Part shown: positions 26,447-33,114 of the stretch, one piece after another
Layout: each line of letters starts with the position of its first letter
Numbering within the stretch: position 1 is the first letter of the stretch
Assembly (NCBI GenBank): GCA_030431475.1
Contig: JAUIJD010000033.1
Coordinates: 1-50,534, forward strand
Source: Verrucomicrobiia bacterium
Lineage (GTDB): Bacteria > Verrucomicrobiota > Verrucomicrobiia > Verrucomicrobiales > Akkermansiaceae
Length of the DNA: 50,534 bases
Direction: 5' to 3'
Position numbers and translations under genes: made by a program
The notes under the pieces: generated by a model
Databases searched by the model: none
The model's input: the letters and a program-made list of their open reading frames with translations, nothing else
What the model was told of the DNA's origin: nothing

Positions 26447-27211
26447 TCAGGTGCGGATGCGCCGGACATAGGTCGCGGCGGCGTCGCGGATGGAGCCGGC
26501 GACATCGGTCTCGGGTCGGGCGAAGGGCGGCACGAACCACGGGTAGCTGCCGACCAGGTCGGTGACGACCGCGACCTCGCCGTCGCAGGTGGTCTCGCCG
26601 CAGCCGATGCCGATGGTGGGCACGGCGAGGGAGCGGGTGAGTTCGGCCGCGGTGTCGGGGACGACGCTTTCCAGCACAATGGCGAAGACGCCGGCATCGA
26701 TCAGGGCCTCGGCCCCTTCGTGCAGGGCTTCGACCTGTTCGGGGGTCCGGCCCTTCTTGTGATAGCCGCCTTCCTCCAGCACGCGCTGGGGAAGCATGCC
26801 GAGGTGACCGCAGACGGGGATGCCGGACTCGACGATGGCGCGGACCTTCTCCGCCTGGCGCACGCCGCCTTCGAGTTTCACGGCCTCGGCACCGGCCGCG
26901 ACGAGCCGCCGGGCGTTGGCGAGCGCCGTTTCGGCGTCGGGGTAGGTGTCGATGGGCAGGTCACCTACGGTGATGGCCGTAGGTTCGGCACGCGCGACCG
27001 CCGCGACGTGGTGCAGCATGTGGTCGAGCGTGACGTGGGTGGTGTCGGGGAATCCCAGTACGACCATGCCGAGCGAGTCGCCGACCAGCAGGAGGTCGAC
27101 CCCGCTCTCATCGAGCAGGCGCGCGGTCGGGTAGTCGTAGGCGGTGAGGGCCGCGATGCGGGCGCCGCCTTTGCGATCGCGGAGGGCCTGGGCTTTTTCG
27201 GGGCCGGTCAC
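26447..27211 (-). CDS. panB: 3-Methyl-2-oxobutanoate hydroxymethyltransferase
   Basis: 254 residues, TIM-barrel enzyme of pantothenate synthesis that adds a hydroxymethyl group from 5,10-methylene-THF to ketoisovalerate. ALTAYDYPTA, LVGDSLGMVV, KLEGG and CGHLGM are all characteristic. The frame runs to a TTG at 27247 inside a repeat tract, but the GTG at 27211 puts ALTAYDY at the same distance from the start as in E. coli PanB. panC is not adjacent. It is part of the minus-strand block with folK upstream. Confidence 0.92.
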   Translation of the reverse strand: MTGPEKAQALRDRKGGARIAALTAYDYPTARLLDESGVDLLLVGDSLGMVVLGFPDTTHVTLDHMLHHVAAVARAEPTAITVGDLPIDTYPDAETALANARRLVAAGAEAVKLEGGVRQAEKVRAIVESGIPVCGHLGMLPQRVLEEGGYHKKGRTPEQVEALHEGAEALIDAGVFAIVLESVVPDTAAELTRSLAVPTIGIGCGETTCDGEVAVVTDLVGSYPWFVPPFARPETDVAGSIRDAAATYVRRIRT

Positions 27212-27215
27212 GAAG

Positions 27216-27266
27216 CCGAGGCTGCGCCTCGGAGTGCCGAGTGCCAAGTGCCGAGTGAGAAGTGGG
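27216..27266. repeat. Hairpin plus heptad repeat tract 2 (RAGTGCC type)
   Basis: CCGAGGC at 27216-27222 pairs with GCCTCGG at 27226-27232 around a 3-base loop. From 27232 to 27266 five 7-base units follow: GAGTGCC, GAGTGCC, AAGTGCC, GAGTGAG, AAGTGGG. This occupies almost the whole folK-panB gap and places a hairpin directly before the panB GTG start. Confidence 0.7.
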
Positions 27267-27274
27267 GAGGCCGG

Positions 27275-27778
27275 CTACCAGGCGGCCTGGACGAGTGCGA
27301 GCTCGGGCTCGTCGCTGTCGAGGTGAGCGAGGTGCTCGGCGATGGTGGCGGCGTCGCCGGGGAGGACGAGATCGGGGCGGACGTCGGCCAGCGGCTGAAG
27401 CACGAAGCGCCGCGAGGTGAGGCGAGGGTGGGGCACTTCCAGGTCCGGTTCACGGATCGTCTCGTCTCCGAAGTAGAGGAGATCGATGTCGATGGGCCGC
27501 GGGGCGTTGGGCTCCCCGGGGCGTTCGCGCCCGAGTCCGGTCTCGATGCCGAGTGCCGCCTCGAGAAGTTCCCGAGCCGAGCCGTCGAAGGTGAGTTCGA
27601 CCACCGTGTTGTAGAAGTCGGGAGAACCGTCGGGGCAGGCCACCGGTGCGGTCTGGTAGATGGGTGCCTGGCGCAGGGGCGTCAGCGAGAGCGCGCCCAA
27701 CCGGTCGCGGGCCTGCCTCAGGTTGGCGATCCGGTTGCCGAGGTTCGAACCGAGGGCGAGGCCGGCCCTGCGGGAGAC
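27275..27778 (-). CDS. folK: HPPK (dihydropterin pyrophosphokinase), start codon unresolved
   Basis: FolK transfers pyrophosphate from ATP to 6-hydroxymethyl-dihydropterin in folate synthesis. Motifs: ALGSNLGNR at the N-terminus, YQTAPV, and the catalytic APRPIDIDLLYFG. The N-terminal motif lies upstream of the TTG at 27700, so a start there would lose essential sequence. In frame above it there is no ATG, GTG or TTG before the TAA shared with dapB at 27857; the coordinate given is a GTC codon at the expected position (167 residues). CTG at 27802 is the only near-cognate start. The ATG at 27827 is out of frame by one base. A 7-base repeat tract sits exactly here. Confidence 0.75.
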   Translation of the reverse strand, partial: VSRRAGLALGSNLGNRIANLRQARDRLGALSLTPLRQAPIYQTAPVACPDGSPDFYNTVVELTFDGSARELLEAALGIETGLGRERPGEPNAPRPIDIDLLYFGDETIREPDLEVPHPRLTSRRFVLQPLADVRPDLVLPGDAATIAEHLAHLDSDEPELALVQAAW

Positions 27779-27811
27779 GGAAGACTGGACGACGGAGGAC
27801 AGAAGACTCGA
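27776..27811. repeat. Heptad repeat tract 3 (GACNNNN type)
   Basis: Read on the plus strand: GACGGAA, GACTGGAC, GACGGAG, GACAGAA, GACTCGA, that is five units beginning with GAC, four of 7 bases and one of 8. It abuts or forms the first codons of folK and lies between dapB and folK. Confidence 0.65.
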
Positions 27812-27856
27812 TGGTTGGGCGGGCCATTGCCGCGGCGGGTTGGAAGCCCGCTCTCC

Positions 27857-28594
27857 TTATTGGAGGCCGAGCACGTCCTGCATGTCGTAGAGGCCGGCGG
27901 GCTTGTCGGCGAGCCAGACGGCGGCTTGGACGGCGCCGGCGGCGAAGGTCATGCGGGACGAGGCCTTGTGGGTGAGTTCGACGCGCTCGCCGTCGGCGGC
28001 GAACATCACGGTGTGGTCACCGACCACATCGCCGCCCCGCAGCGTGTGCATGCCGATCTCCTTCCGGGTCCGGGCACCGGTGAGGCCGAAGCGGCCGTGG
28101 ACGATGTCGTCGTCGTAGGAGGTGCCGGTTTCCTCGTTGAGGATCTCGAGCAGGCGGCGGGCGGTGCCGGAGGGGGCATCGATCTTGTGACGGTGGTGCA
28201 TTTCGGTGACCTCGATGTCGAAGCGCTCCTGGTCGAGGATCCGGGCCGCCTTGCGGGTGAGCCAGAAGAGGGTGTTGACGCCAACCGAGAAGTTCGGGGC
28301 GAACACGATGGGAAGCGTTTTCGAGGCCTCGACGATGGCGGCGCGTTCCGCGTCCGAGTGGCCGGTGGTGCCGATCACGAGGCGCGTTTCGCTTTCCAAC
28401 GCAGCTGCCAGCAAATCGCGGGTGAAGGAGTGGATGGTGAAATCCACGACCGTGTCGGCCTTGGCGATGGCGGCGGCGAGATCCTCGCCGGCGTCGTGGG
28501 TGGCGGCGACTTCGGTGTCGGGGTTGGCTTCGGTGGCGGCGATGACGGCCTGGCCCATGCGGCCGGATTTACCGGTGACGAGGATTTGGTTCAT
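27857..28594 (-). CDS. dapB: 4-Hydroxy-tetrahydrodipicolinate reductase
   Basis: 245 residues, NAD(P)H-dependent reductase of the lysine/diaminopimelate pathway. VTGKSGRMGQ is the nucleotide-binding loop, VVDFTIHS and IGTTGHSD follow, and EMHHRHKIDAPSGTA carries the catalytic HH and the Lys of the active site. The frame is open far upstream but the ATG at 28594 is correct and overlaps the vapC stop by four bases (28591-28594). Confidence 0.95.
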   Translation of the reverse strand: MNQILVTGKSGRMGQAVIAATEANPDTEVAATHDAGEDLAAAIAKADTVVDFTIHSFTRDLLAAALESETRLVIGTTGHSDAERAAIVEASKTLPIVFAPNFSVGVNTLFWLTRKAARILDQERFDIEVTEMHHRHKIDAPSGTARRLLEILNEETGTSYDDDIVHGRFGLTGARTRKEIGMHTLRGGDVVGDHTVMFAADGERVELTHKASSRMTFAAGAVQAAVWLADKPAGLYDMQDVLGLQ

Positions 28595-29019
28595 GGTTCT
28601 TCGTTTTCGGGACGGTACATTCCAGCGTAGCCGGGGGTGTAGAGGCGCAGGCCGAGGAGGGGGGCCATGGCGGTGAAATGTTTGTCGATGGCGTAGACGC
28701 GACAGTCGGCGTCGAGGGCAAGGGTGGCGATGAGCACGTCGTTCCACGGAACGGTGAGACCCTCGGCGCGCAGGCGCGAGTAGATTTCGGCCCCCTTGCG
28801 CCAGAGCTTCTGGTCGTTGCGCAGGTAGGGGAGGATATTGAGCCAGGCCTGGATGCGGTCTTTTTCGTCGCGACGAGCCCCGCCGAGAAACTCCAGCTCG
28901 ACGGGGCCGCACAGGGTGACTTCGAAGGCATCCAGCAGACCGCGCACCGCCAGCTTGACCTCGAGGGCGCCTTGGCGGCGGAAGAATTCGACCATGGCGC
29001 TGGTATCGACGAGGACCAT
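28591..29019 (-). CDS. vapC: PIN-domain toxin VapC
   Basis: 142 residues, a type II toxin RNase with the PIN acidic set D5 (VDTSAMVEF), E41 or E43, D94 (WNDVLIA) and D112 (YAIDKHF). These coordinate magnesium for RNA cleavage. It overlaps its antitoxin by one base and dapB by four, so dapB appears to be expressed together with the toxin. VapC toxins often cut tRNA or rRNA; the target here is unknown. Confidence 0.9.
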   Translation of the reverse strand: MVLVDTSAMVEFFRRQGALEVKLAVRGLLDAFEVTLCGPVELEFLGGARRDEKDRIQAWLNILPYLRNDQKLWRKGAEIYSRLRAEGLTVPWNDVLIATLALDADCRVYAIDKHFTAMAPLLGLRLYTPGYAGMYRPENEEP

Positions 29020-29237
29020 CAGCGGTCGGAGGCTTCGATCTCGTCGTTGGTCATGGGGTAGTCGCCAAACTCTCCTTCCATGACCATCCGCCCGAACTCC
29101 TTGGCCATTTCACGCCGGATGAATTCCTGGGCCGCCTTGACGATGGCTGGACCTTTCTTGGTCTCGCCGGTCAAACGCATGGCATCTTCCAAGATGTCCG
29201 ACTCAATATCGACGGTGATCCGCATGAGGGTATTCAA
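29019..29237 (-). CDS. vapB: VapB-type antitoxin
   Basis: 72 residues. MRITVDIESDILEDAMRLTG is the N-terminal ribbon-helix-helix-like DNA-binding part of the short VapB family (DUF2191 type), and the C-terminal half is acidic and should wrap the toxin. ATG at 29237 is used; ATG at 29225 is an equally good start that matches homologues. It would repress its own promoter in the AT-rich region just upstream. Confidence 0.87.
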   Translation of the reverse strand: MNTLMRITVDIESDILEDAMRLTGETKKGPAIVKAAQEFIRREMAKEFGRMVMEGEFGDYPMTNDEIEASDR

Positions 29238-29297
29238 CTCGAAATGATGAAAAATTCAACCATGAAATCATCTTTTTGATTCACTCGATGATTGAAT
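29226..29297 (-). promoter_or_regulatory. AT-rich vapBC control region with repeats
   Basis: This stretch between dapA and vapB is far more AT-rich than its surroundings. ATTCAAC occurs twice in direct orientation (29232-29238 and 29254-29260), AATCATC at 29266-29272 is mirrored by GATGATT at 29287-29293, and ATTCAA at 29254-29259 by TTGAAT at 29292-29297. Such symmetric elements fit a VapB operator. The last part overlaps the end of dapA. Confidence 0.5.
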
Positions 29298-30165
29298 GAG
29301 CCTCAAGAAGGCTTCGGAGCTGTTCGAGTTGTTCCGGGGCGAGGTTGGTGAGGGGCAGACGGAAATCGCGGGAGCAGTGGCCTTGGAGGGCGACCGCTTC
29401 CTTGATCGGGATCGGGTTGGTGTCGAGCGACATCAGGCCGCGGAACAGCGGATACCACTGCTTCTGCATGGCGAGGGCCTCGTCGAAGGAGCCGTTGAGG
29501 CAGGCCCGGACGAGGCGGACCATGACGTCGGGGATGAGATTCGAGGCGACGGAAACAAGGCCGGTTGCGCCGCAGGACATGAACGGCAGGGTCAGCGGGT
29601 CGTCACCGGAGAGGACGGCGACGCCCTCGGGTAGGGCCTGGACGAGCTGGTTCACGCGATCCACGCAACCGCCGGCTTCCTTGATCGCGACCACGGTCGG
29701 GCAGTCGGCGGCGAGCCGGGCGGCAACCTCGACCGGGATCGGAATGCCGGAGCGGCCGGGGACGCTGTAAAGCATGACCGGCAGGGCGGTGGCCGAGGCG
29801 ATCGCCTTGTAGTGCTGGTAGAGCCCTTCGTCGGACGGCTTGTTGTAGTAGGGGCAGACCTGCAACGTTCCGGTGGCGCCGGCCTTCTCGGCGGCCCGCG
29901 TGAGGGTGATTGCCTCGGAGGTCGAGTTGGCGCCGGTGCCGGCGACGACCTGGCAGCGTCCGGCGGCGGACTCGACCGCCAGCCGGATCACCTCGATGTG
30001 CTCGTCGTGGTCGAGGGTGGGCGACTCGCCGGTGGTGCCGACCGGGACGATGCCGTCGATGCCGGCGTCGACCTGGCGGTCGATCAGGGCCTGGAAGGCG
30101 GGCTTGTCGACCGCGCCGTCGCGGAAGGGCGTGATCAGGGCGGTGTAGGTGCCTCGGAAGCTCAT
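29281..30165 (-). CDS. dapA: 4-Hydroxy-tetrahydrodipicolinate synthase
   Basis: 294 residues, class I aldolase that condenses pyruvate with aspartate semialdehyde at the start of the lysine/DAP branch. GTTGESPTL is at 43-51, Y107 (CPYYNKP) and Y133 (MLYSVPGR) are in the catalytic relay, and K162 (VVAIKEA) forms the Schiff base. The frame is open to 30408 but the ATG at 30165 gives the standard N-terminus. dapB is downstream but separated by the vapBC insertion. Confidence 0.95.
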   Translation of the reverse strand: MSFRGTYTALITPFRDGAVDKPAFQALIDRQVDAGIDGIVPVGTTGESPTLDHDEHIEVIRLAVESAAGRCQVVAGTGANSTSEAITLTRAAEKAGATGTLQVCPYYNKPSDEGLYQHYKAIASATALPVMLYSVPGRSGIPIPVEVAARLAADCPTVVAIKEAGGCVDRVNQLVQALPEGVAVLSGDDPLTLPFMSCGATGLVSVASNLIPDVMVRLVRACLNGSFDEALAMQKQWYPLFRGLMSLDTNPIPIKEAVALQGHCSRDFRLPLTNLAPEQLEQLRSLLEAHSIIE

Positions 30166-30186
30166 GGCGGGGGGAGAGTGGTACGC

Positions 30187-30221
30187 CGAACCCCGAAGGT
30201 CCAACATCGAACATCCCGAAG
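30187..30221. repeat. Heptad repeat tract 4 (CGAACNN type, copy of tract 1)
   Basis: Five 7-base units: CGAACCC, CGAAGGT, CCAACAT, CGAACAT, CCCGAAG. The series CGAACCC, CGAA-GT, CCAAC--, CGAA matches tract 1 at 26416-26440 in the same orientation. It lies between dapF and dapA. Confidence 0.7.
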
Positions 30222-30226
30222 ATGGG

Positions 30227-30298
30227 AAAAAGTGCGGAGCCACGCGGGGGTGGCAGGATCCCGTCGGAACCGCCGGCGGCAGGAGGCCGCAGCCACCC
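30227..30298 (-). terminator. Nested inverted repeats after dapF
   Basis: GGGTGGC at 30248-30254 pairs with GCCACCC at 30292-30298, which touches the dapF stop. Alternatively GCCAC at 30239-30243 pairs with GTGGC at 30250-30254, and on the minus strand five T residues (30227-30231) follow seven bases later. A further GCGGC-AGGAG-GCCGC hairpin lies inside. It could be a weak dapF terminator or a REP-like element. Confidence 0.4.
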
Positions 30299-31111
30299 TC
30301 AGATCTCGATGTCGCCTTCGAAGACGAAGTCGGCGGGGCCGGTGAGGGTGACCTTTTCAAAGGTCTGCTCGCCGGTCTTCTCGAAGCCGATCTCGAGGGT
30401 CTCGCCACCCTTCACATCGACCCGGATCGGCGAGGGGTCGCCGCTGCGGAGGTGGTGGAAGAGGGCGCTGGCGACCATGCCGGTGCCGCAGGCGAGGGTC
30501 TCGTCCTCGACGCCGCGTTCGTAGGTGCGGATGGCGATGTGGCCGGGGTGCCGCACCTCGACGAAGTTCGCGTTGGTGCCGTTCGGGGCGAAGCGCTCGT
30601 GCCGGCGGATGGCACGGCCGTGGCGGACGACATCGGTTTCCCCGAGCTTGTCGACGAAGGCGACGACATGGGGCACGCCGGTGTTGACCGAGTGGAGGGT
30701 GGTGTTGAGGCCCTCGACGGAGGCACCGCTGTCCATGACCAGATCGACCGGATCCGACATCGCGATGCGGATGTTTTCCTCGACCATCTCCGCGGCCAGG
30801 ATCCCGGCGATGGTTTCGAAGGTGACGCGCTCGGGCAGCTCGGGCATCAGCGCGGCGGTGAAGCGTCCGAAGCAGCGGGCGCCGTTGCCGCACATCTCGG
30901 CCTCGCCGCCGTCGGCATTGTAGTAGCGGAACTTGAAGTCCGCTCCGTCCTCGGCGGGCTCCACCGCCAGCAGGCCGTCGGCGCCGACGCCGCGGTGGCG
31001 GTCGCAGAGCAGCGCGATCTGCTCGCGGCTGAGACGGAGGGAAAGGTCGCGGTTGTCGACGACGACGAAGTCGTTGCCGGCGCCGTTCATCTTGTAGAAG
31101 TGGAGAAGCAT
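30299..31111 (-). CDS. dapF: Diaminopimelate epimerase
   Basis: 270 residues, PLP-independent epimerase converting LL- to meso-diaminopimelate for peptidoglycan and lysine. The two catalytic cysteines are C74 in EMCGNGARC and C208 in LACGTG. FYKMNGAGNDF at the start is typical. It belongs with dapA and dapB in the same strand block, but the three genes are spaced by repeats and the toxin pair rather than overlapping. Confidence 0.95.
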   Translation of the reverse strand: MLLHFYKMNGAGNDFVVVDNRDLSLRLSREQIALLCDRHRGVGADGLLAVEPAEDGADFKFRYYNADGGEAEMCGNGARCFGRFTAALMPELPERVTFETIAGILAAEMVEENIRIAMSDPVDLVMDSGASVEGLNTTLHSVNTGVPHVVAFVDKLGETDVVRHGRAIRRHERFAPNGTNANFVEVRHPGHIAIRTYERGVEDETLACGTGMVASALFHHLRSGDPSPIRVDVKGGETLEIGFEKTGEQTFEKVTLTGPADFVFEGDIEI

Positions 31112-31120
31112 GGGGCGGTG

Positions 31121-31155
31121 GCGGATTGCGGATCGCGGATTGGATGGGCGGGGAG
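31121..31155. repeat. Heptad repeat tract 5 (GCGGATY type)
   Basis: Three clear units GCGGATT, GCGGATC, GCGGATT at 31121-31141, then GGATGGG and CGGGGAG continuing the 7-base spacing. It fills the dapF-trpA gap. Confidence 0.65.
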
Positions 31156-31156
31156 G

Positions 31157-31951
31157 TCAGGCGGAGCGAGTCGCCTCGATGAGCGGGGTGACGAGTTCGC
31201 GGACGGCGTCGGCGGCGCGCTCGGGGTGAAGCTCGATCTGTTTGACGATGGCGGAGCCGACGATGATGCCGTCACCGGCTTGCGCCACCATGGCGGCCTG
31301 CTCGGGGGTGGTGATGCCGAAGCCGACGCAGACCGGCGTGGCGGTGTGCGGGGTGATGCGGGCGACCTGGTCGGCGATCTGTTCGGAGGGCGCGACGTGG
31401 GCGCCGGTCACCCCGGTGCGGGAGAGGGCGTAGATGAAACCCTCGGCGCCTTCGGCGAGGGTCTTCACCCGGGCGTCGGGCGTGTTCGGCGCGATGAGGC
31501 GGATGTGACGCAGGCCCTCGCCGCGGGCGAGGTCGGTGTTGCGGGCGGCCTCGTCGGGGGGCAGGTCGAGAAGCAGGATGCCGTCGGCTCCGGCCGCCGC
31601 GGCATCGGCGTGGAATTTCTCGTAGCCGTAGGTGAAGACGGGGTTGAGGTAGGTGAAGAGGACGATGGGCGTGTCGTGGGTCTCGCGGAAGGCGCGGATG
31701 AGTTCGAGAACGCGCGGGGTGGTCATGCCGGCCTTGAGCGCACGCTCGGCGGCCATCTGGTTGACGATGCCGTCGGCCAGCGGGTCGGAGAAGGGCACGC
31801 CGAGCTCGATGACGTCGGCCCCGGCGTCGGCGAGCGCGCGGACCACTTCCAGCGAGGCGCCGAAGTTGGGGTCGCCGGCGGCGACGTAGGCGACGAAAGC
31901 CTTTCCGCCGGAGGCGCGGAGCTTCTCGAAAGTGGCGTCGATGCGATTCAT
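31157..31951 (-). CDS. trpA: Tryptophan synthase alpha chain
   Basis: 264 residues, TIM barrel that splits indole-3-glycerol phosphate to indole and glyceraldehyde 3-phosphate. The catalytic residues fall at the canonical positions E49 (VIELGVPFSDP) and D60 (LADG). No trpB is adjacent, which is unusual because trpA and trpB are normally neighbours. A perfect 8-bp hairpin (31956-31963 with 31971-31978) lies just before the start. Confidence 0.95.
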   Translation of the reverse strand: MNRIDATFEKLRASGGKAFVAYVAAGDPNFGASLEVVRALADAGADVIELGVPFSDPLADGIVNQMAAERALKAGMTTPRVLELIRAFRETHDTPIVLFTYLNPVFTYGYEKFHADAAAAGADGILLLDLPPDEAARNTDLARGEGLRHIRLIAPNTPDARVKTLAEGAEGFIYALSRTGVTGAHVAPSEQIADQVARITPHTATPVCVGFGITTPEQAAMVAQAGDGIIVGSAIVKQIELHPERAADAVRELVTPLIEATRSA

Positions 31952-31955
31952 GGGG

Positions 31956-31978
31956 CGGCGGGAACTTCACTCCCGCCG
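31956..31978 (-). promoter_or_regulatory. 8-bp hairpin in the trpA leader
   Basis: CGGCGGGA at 31956-31963 pairs perfectly with TCCCGCCG at 31971-31978 around a 7-base loop, four bases before the trpA start codon on the minus strand. No T-tract follows. It may limit trpA translation or end transcription from the gene at 32001; no Trp-rich leader peptide was seen. Confidence 0.45.
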
Positions 31979-32000
31979 TCGCCCGAGGCAAGCGCCGGGT

Positions 32001-33074
32001 CTATTTCTTCTCGTCCTTTTCGGCGTCCTCCGGGAACTGGAAGGTCGGCTCCGGCGGTGGTGGCGACGTTTCGCCTTCTTCAGCGAAGAGGTACGGGCGG
32101 AAGACGATCAAAGGCCGGCGATGGCCGACGACGATGGGGATTTCCGGGTCGCTGAACTCCTCCGGAAGCTGGGAACGATCGCGGACGAGAAGATGATAGG
32201 TCTTGTATTCCGCTCCGGCCCCCACATAGCGCCGCGGCAGTTGCTGGGTCTTGCCTCCGGGAAGCGGGACCTCGTAGTTGAAGCGCAGGCTGGAATGCTT
32301 GGGCTGTTCGGGCGCCACGGCGATCCGCGCTTCGATCGACTTGCCGGCCAGGCCGAGCCGGACCTGGCCGTCGGGCTTGGCTTCCAGCAGGGCGAAGTAG
32401 GGTCCGTAGCTGCCGGCCCGGGCGTAGAGGATGCAGGCGTTCGGTCCGCTGGCGAGCTGGGCCAGACGCTTCGGGGCGAGGTCGTATTCGAGATGGAAGC
32501 GGTAGGTCGCCTCGTCCTCGAAGCGGGAGTCGAAGTAGTGGGCGAAGCCTTTCATCACCTCGTCGACGTCCGGGACGGTGGTGTTGCGCCCGCTGAAGCG
32601 ATCGAGCCGGGAATCGACCCACTGGGCCTTGCCGTCGAGGTCGCGGCCGCGGGGAACCTCGATCCACCCGGCCTGGTCCCACCAGACGATGAAGGTGGCC
32701 ATCGAGTTGGTGGCCCAGCGGTGGTTGAGCTCGAGTTCGTCCGGGTCGAGCAGCGGGATGAGGGTCCGGTCGAACGCCGGGTCCGGCTTGAACTTGTCGA
32801 TCTTGCCGGCGGCTTCGGCCGCGGCCTGCGCGGCGTCGGCGTGGCGCCGGTCGACGAGATCCCGGTCGGCCTGGCTCAGGTTGTCGAGGGCGATGGTGAG
32901 GATCTTGCCGGCGGAGGTGGCGATTTCGACGCTCCGGCCATCGTCGAGGGTGCGGACGTAGGTGCCGCGGAGGGTCTTGCCGTTGACGCCGGTCCAGATG
33001 CGTTCCGACCGGAGATCGTCGGCGACGACGGCGGAGGCGAGGGCGAGCAGGACGGCCAGGACGAGGCGGAGCAT
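32001..33074 (-). CDS. Secreted SHD1-like/papain-like protein, catalytically degenerate
   Basis: 357 residues with a signal peptide and an SHD1-like N-terminal segment (NGKTLRGTYVRTL). The rest aligns with the protein encoded at 33115-34308, including the shared WWD motif, but all papain-type active-site residues are replaced: Gln by D110, Cys by W120, His by P225, Asn by G241. It should be a non-enzymatic paralogue made beside its active relative, perhaps an inhibitor, decoy or binding partner. A Pro/Glu-rich tail ends the protein. The gene is 40 bases downstream of its paralogue on the same strand. Confidence 0.8.
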   Translation of the reverse strand: MLRLVLAVLLALASAVVADDLRSERIWTGVNGKTLRGTYVRTLDDGRSVEIATSAGKILTIALDNLSQADRDLVDRRHADAAQAAAEAAGKIDKFKPDPAFDRTLIPLLDPDELELNHRWATNSMATFIVWWDQAGWIEVPRGRDLDGKAQWVDSRLDRFSGRNTTVPDVDEVMKGFAHYFDSRFEDEATYRFHLEYDLAPKRLAQLASGPNACILYARAGSYGPYFALLEAKPDGQVRLGLAGKSIEARIAVAPEQPKHSSLRFNYEVPLPGGKTQQLPRRYVGAGAEYKTYHLLVRDRSQLPEEFSDPEIPIVVGHRRPLIVFRPYLFAEEGETSPPPPEPTFQFPEDAEKDEKK

Positions 33075-33114
33075 GGGACGGGATCTATCAGTTCCGCCGT
33101 CCGGCTGGCAAGTT

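Noticed and set aside
26447-27247. panB starting at TTG 27247
   Set aside because: The extra codons are heptad repeat and hairpin sequence; GTG 27211 matches the family N-terminus.
27275-27700. folK starting at TTG 27700
   Set aside because: This start would remove the GSNLGNR substrate-binding segment that is encoded in frame just upstream.
26018-28630. Plus-strand open frame of 870 codons
   Set aside because: Antisense to panB, folK and dapB, all of which have clear motifs; typical GC-rich shadow frame.
30149-32155. Plus-strand open frame of 668 codons
   Set aside because: Antisense to dapF and trpA, whose catalytic residues are intact; shadow.
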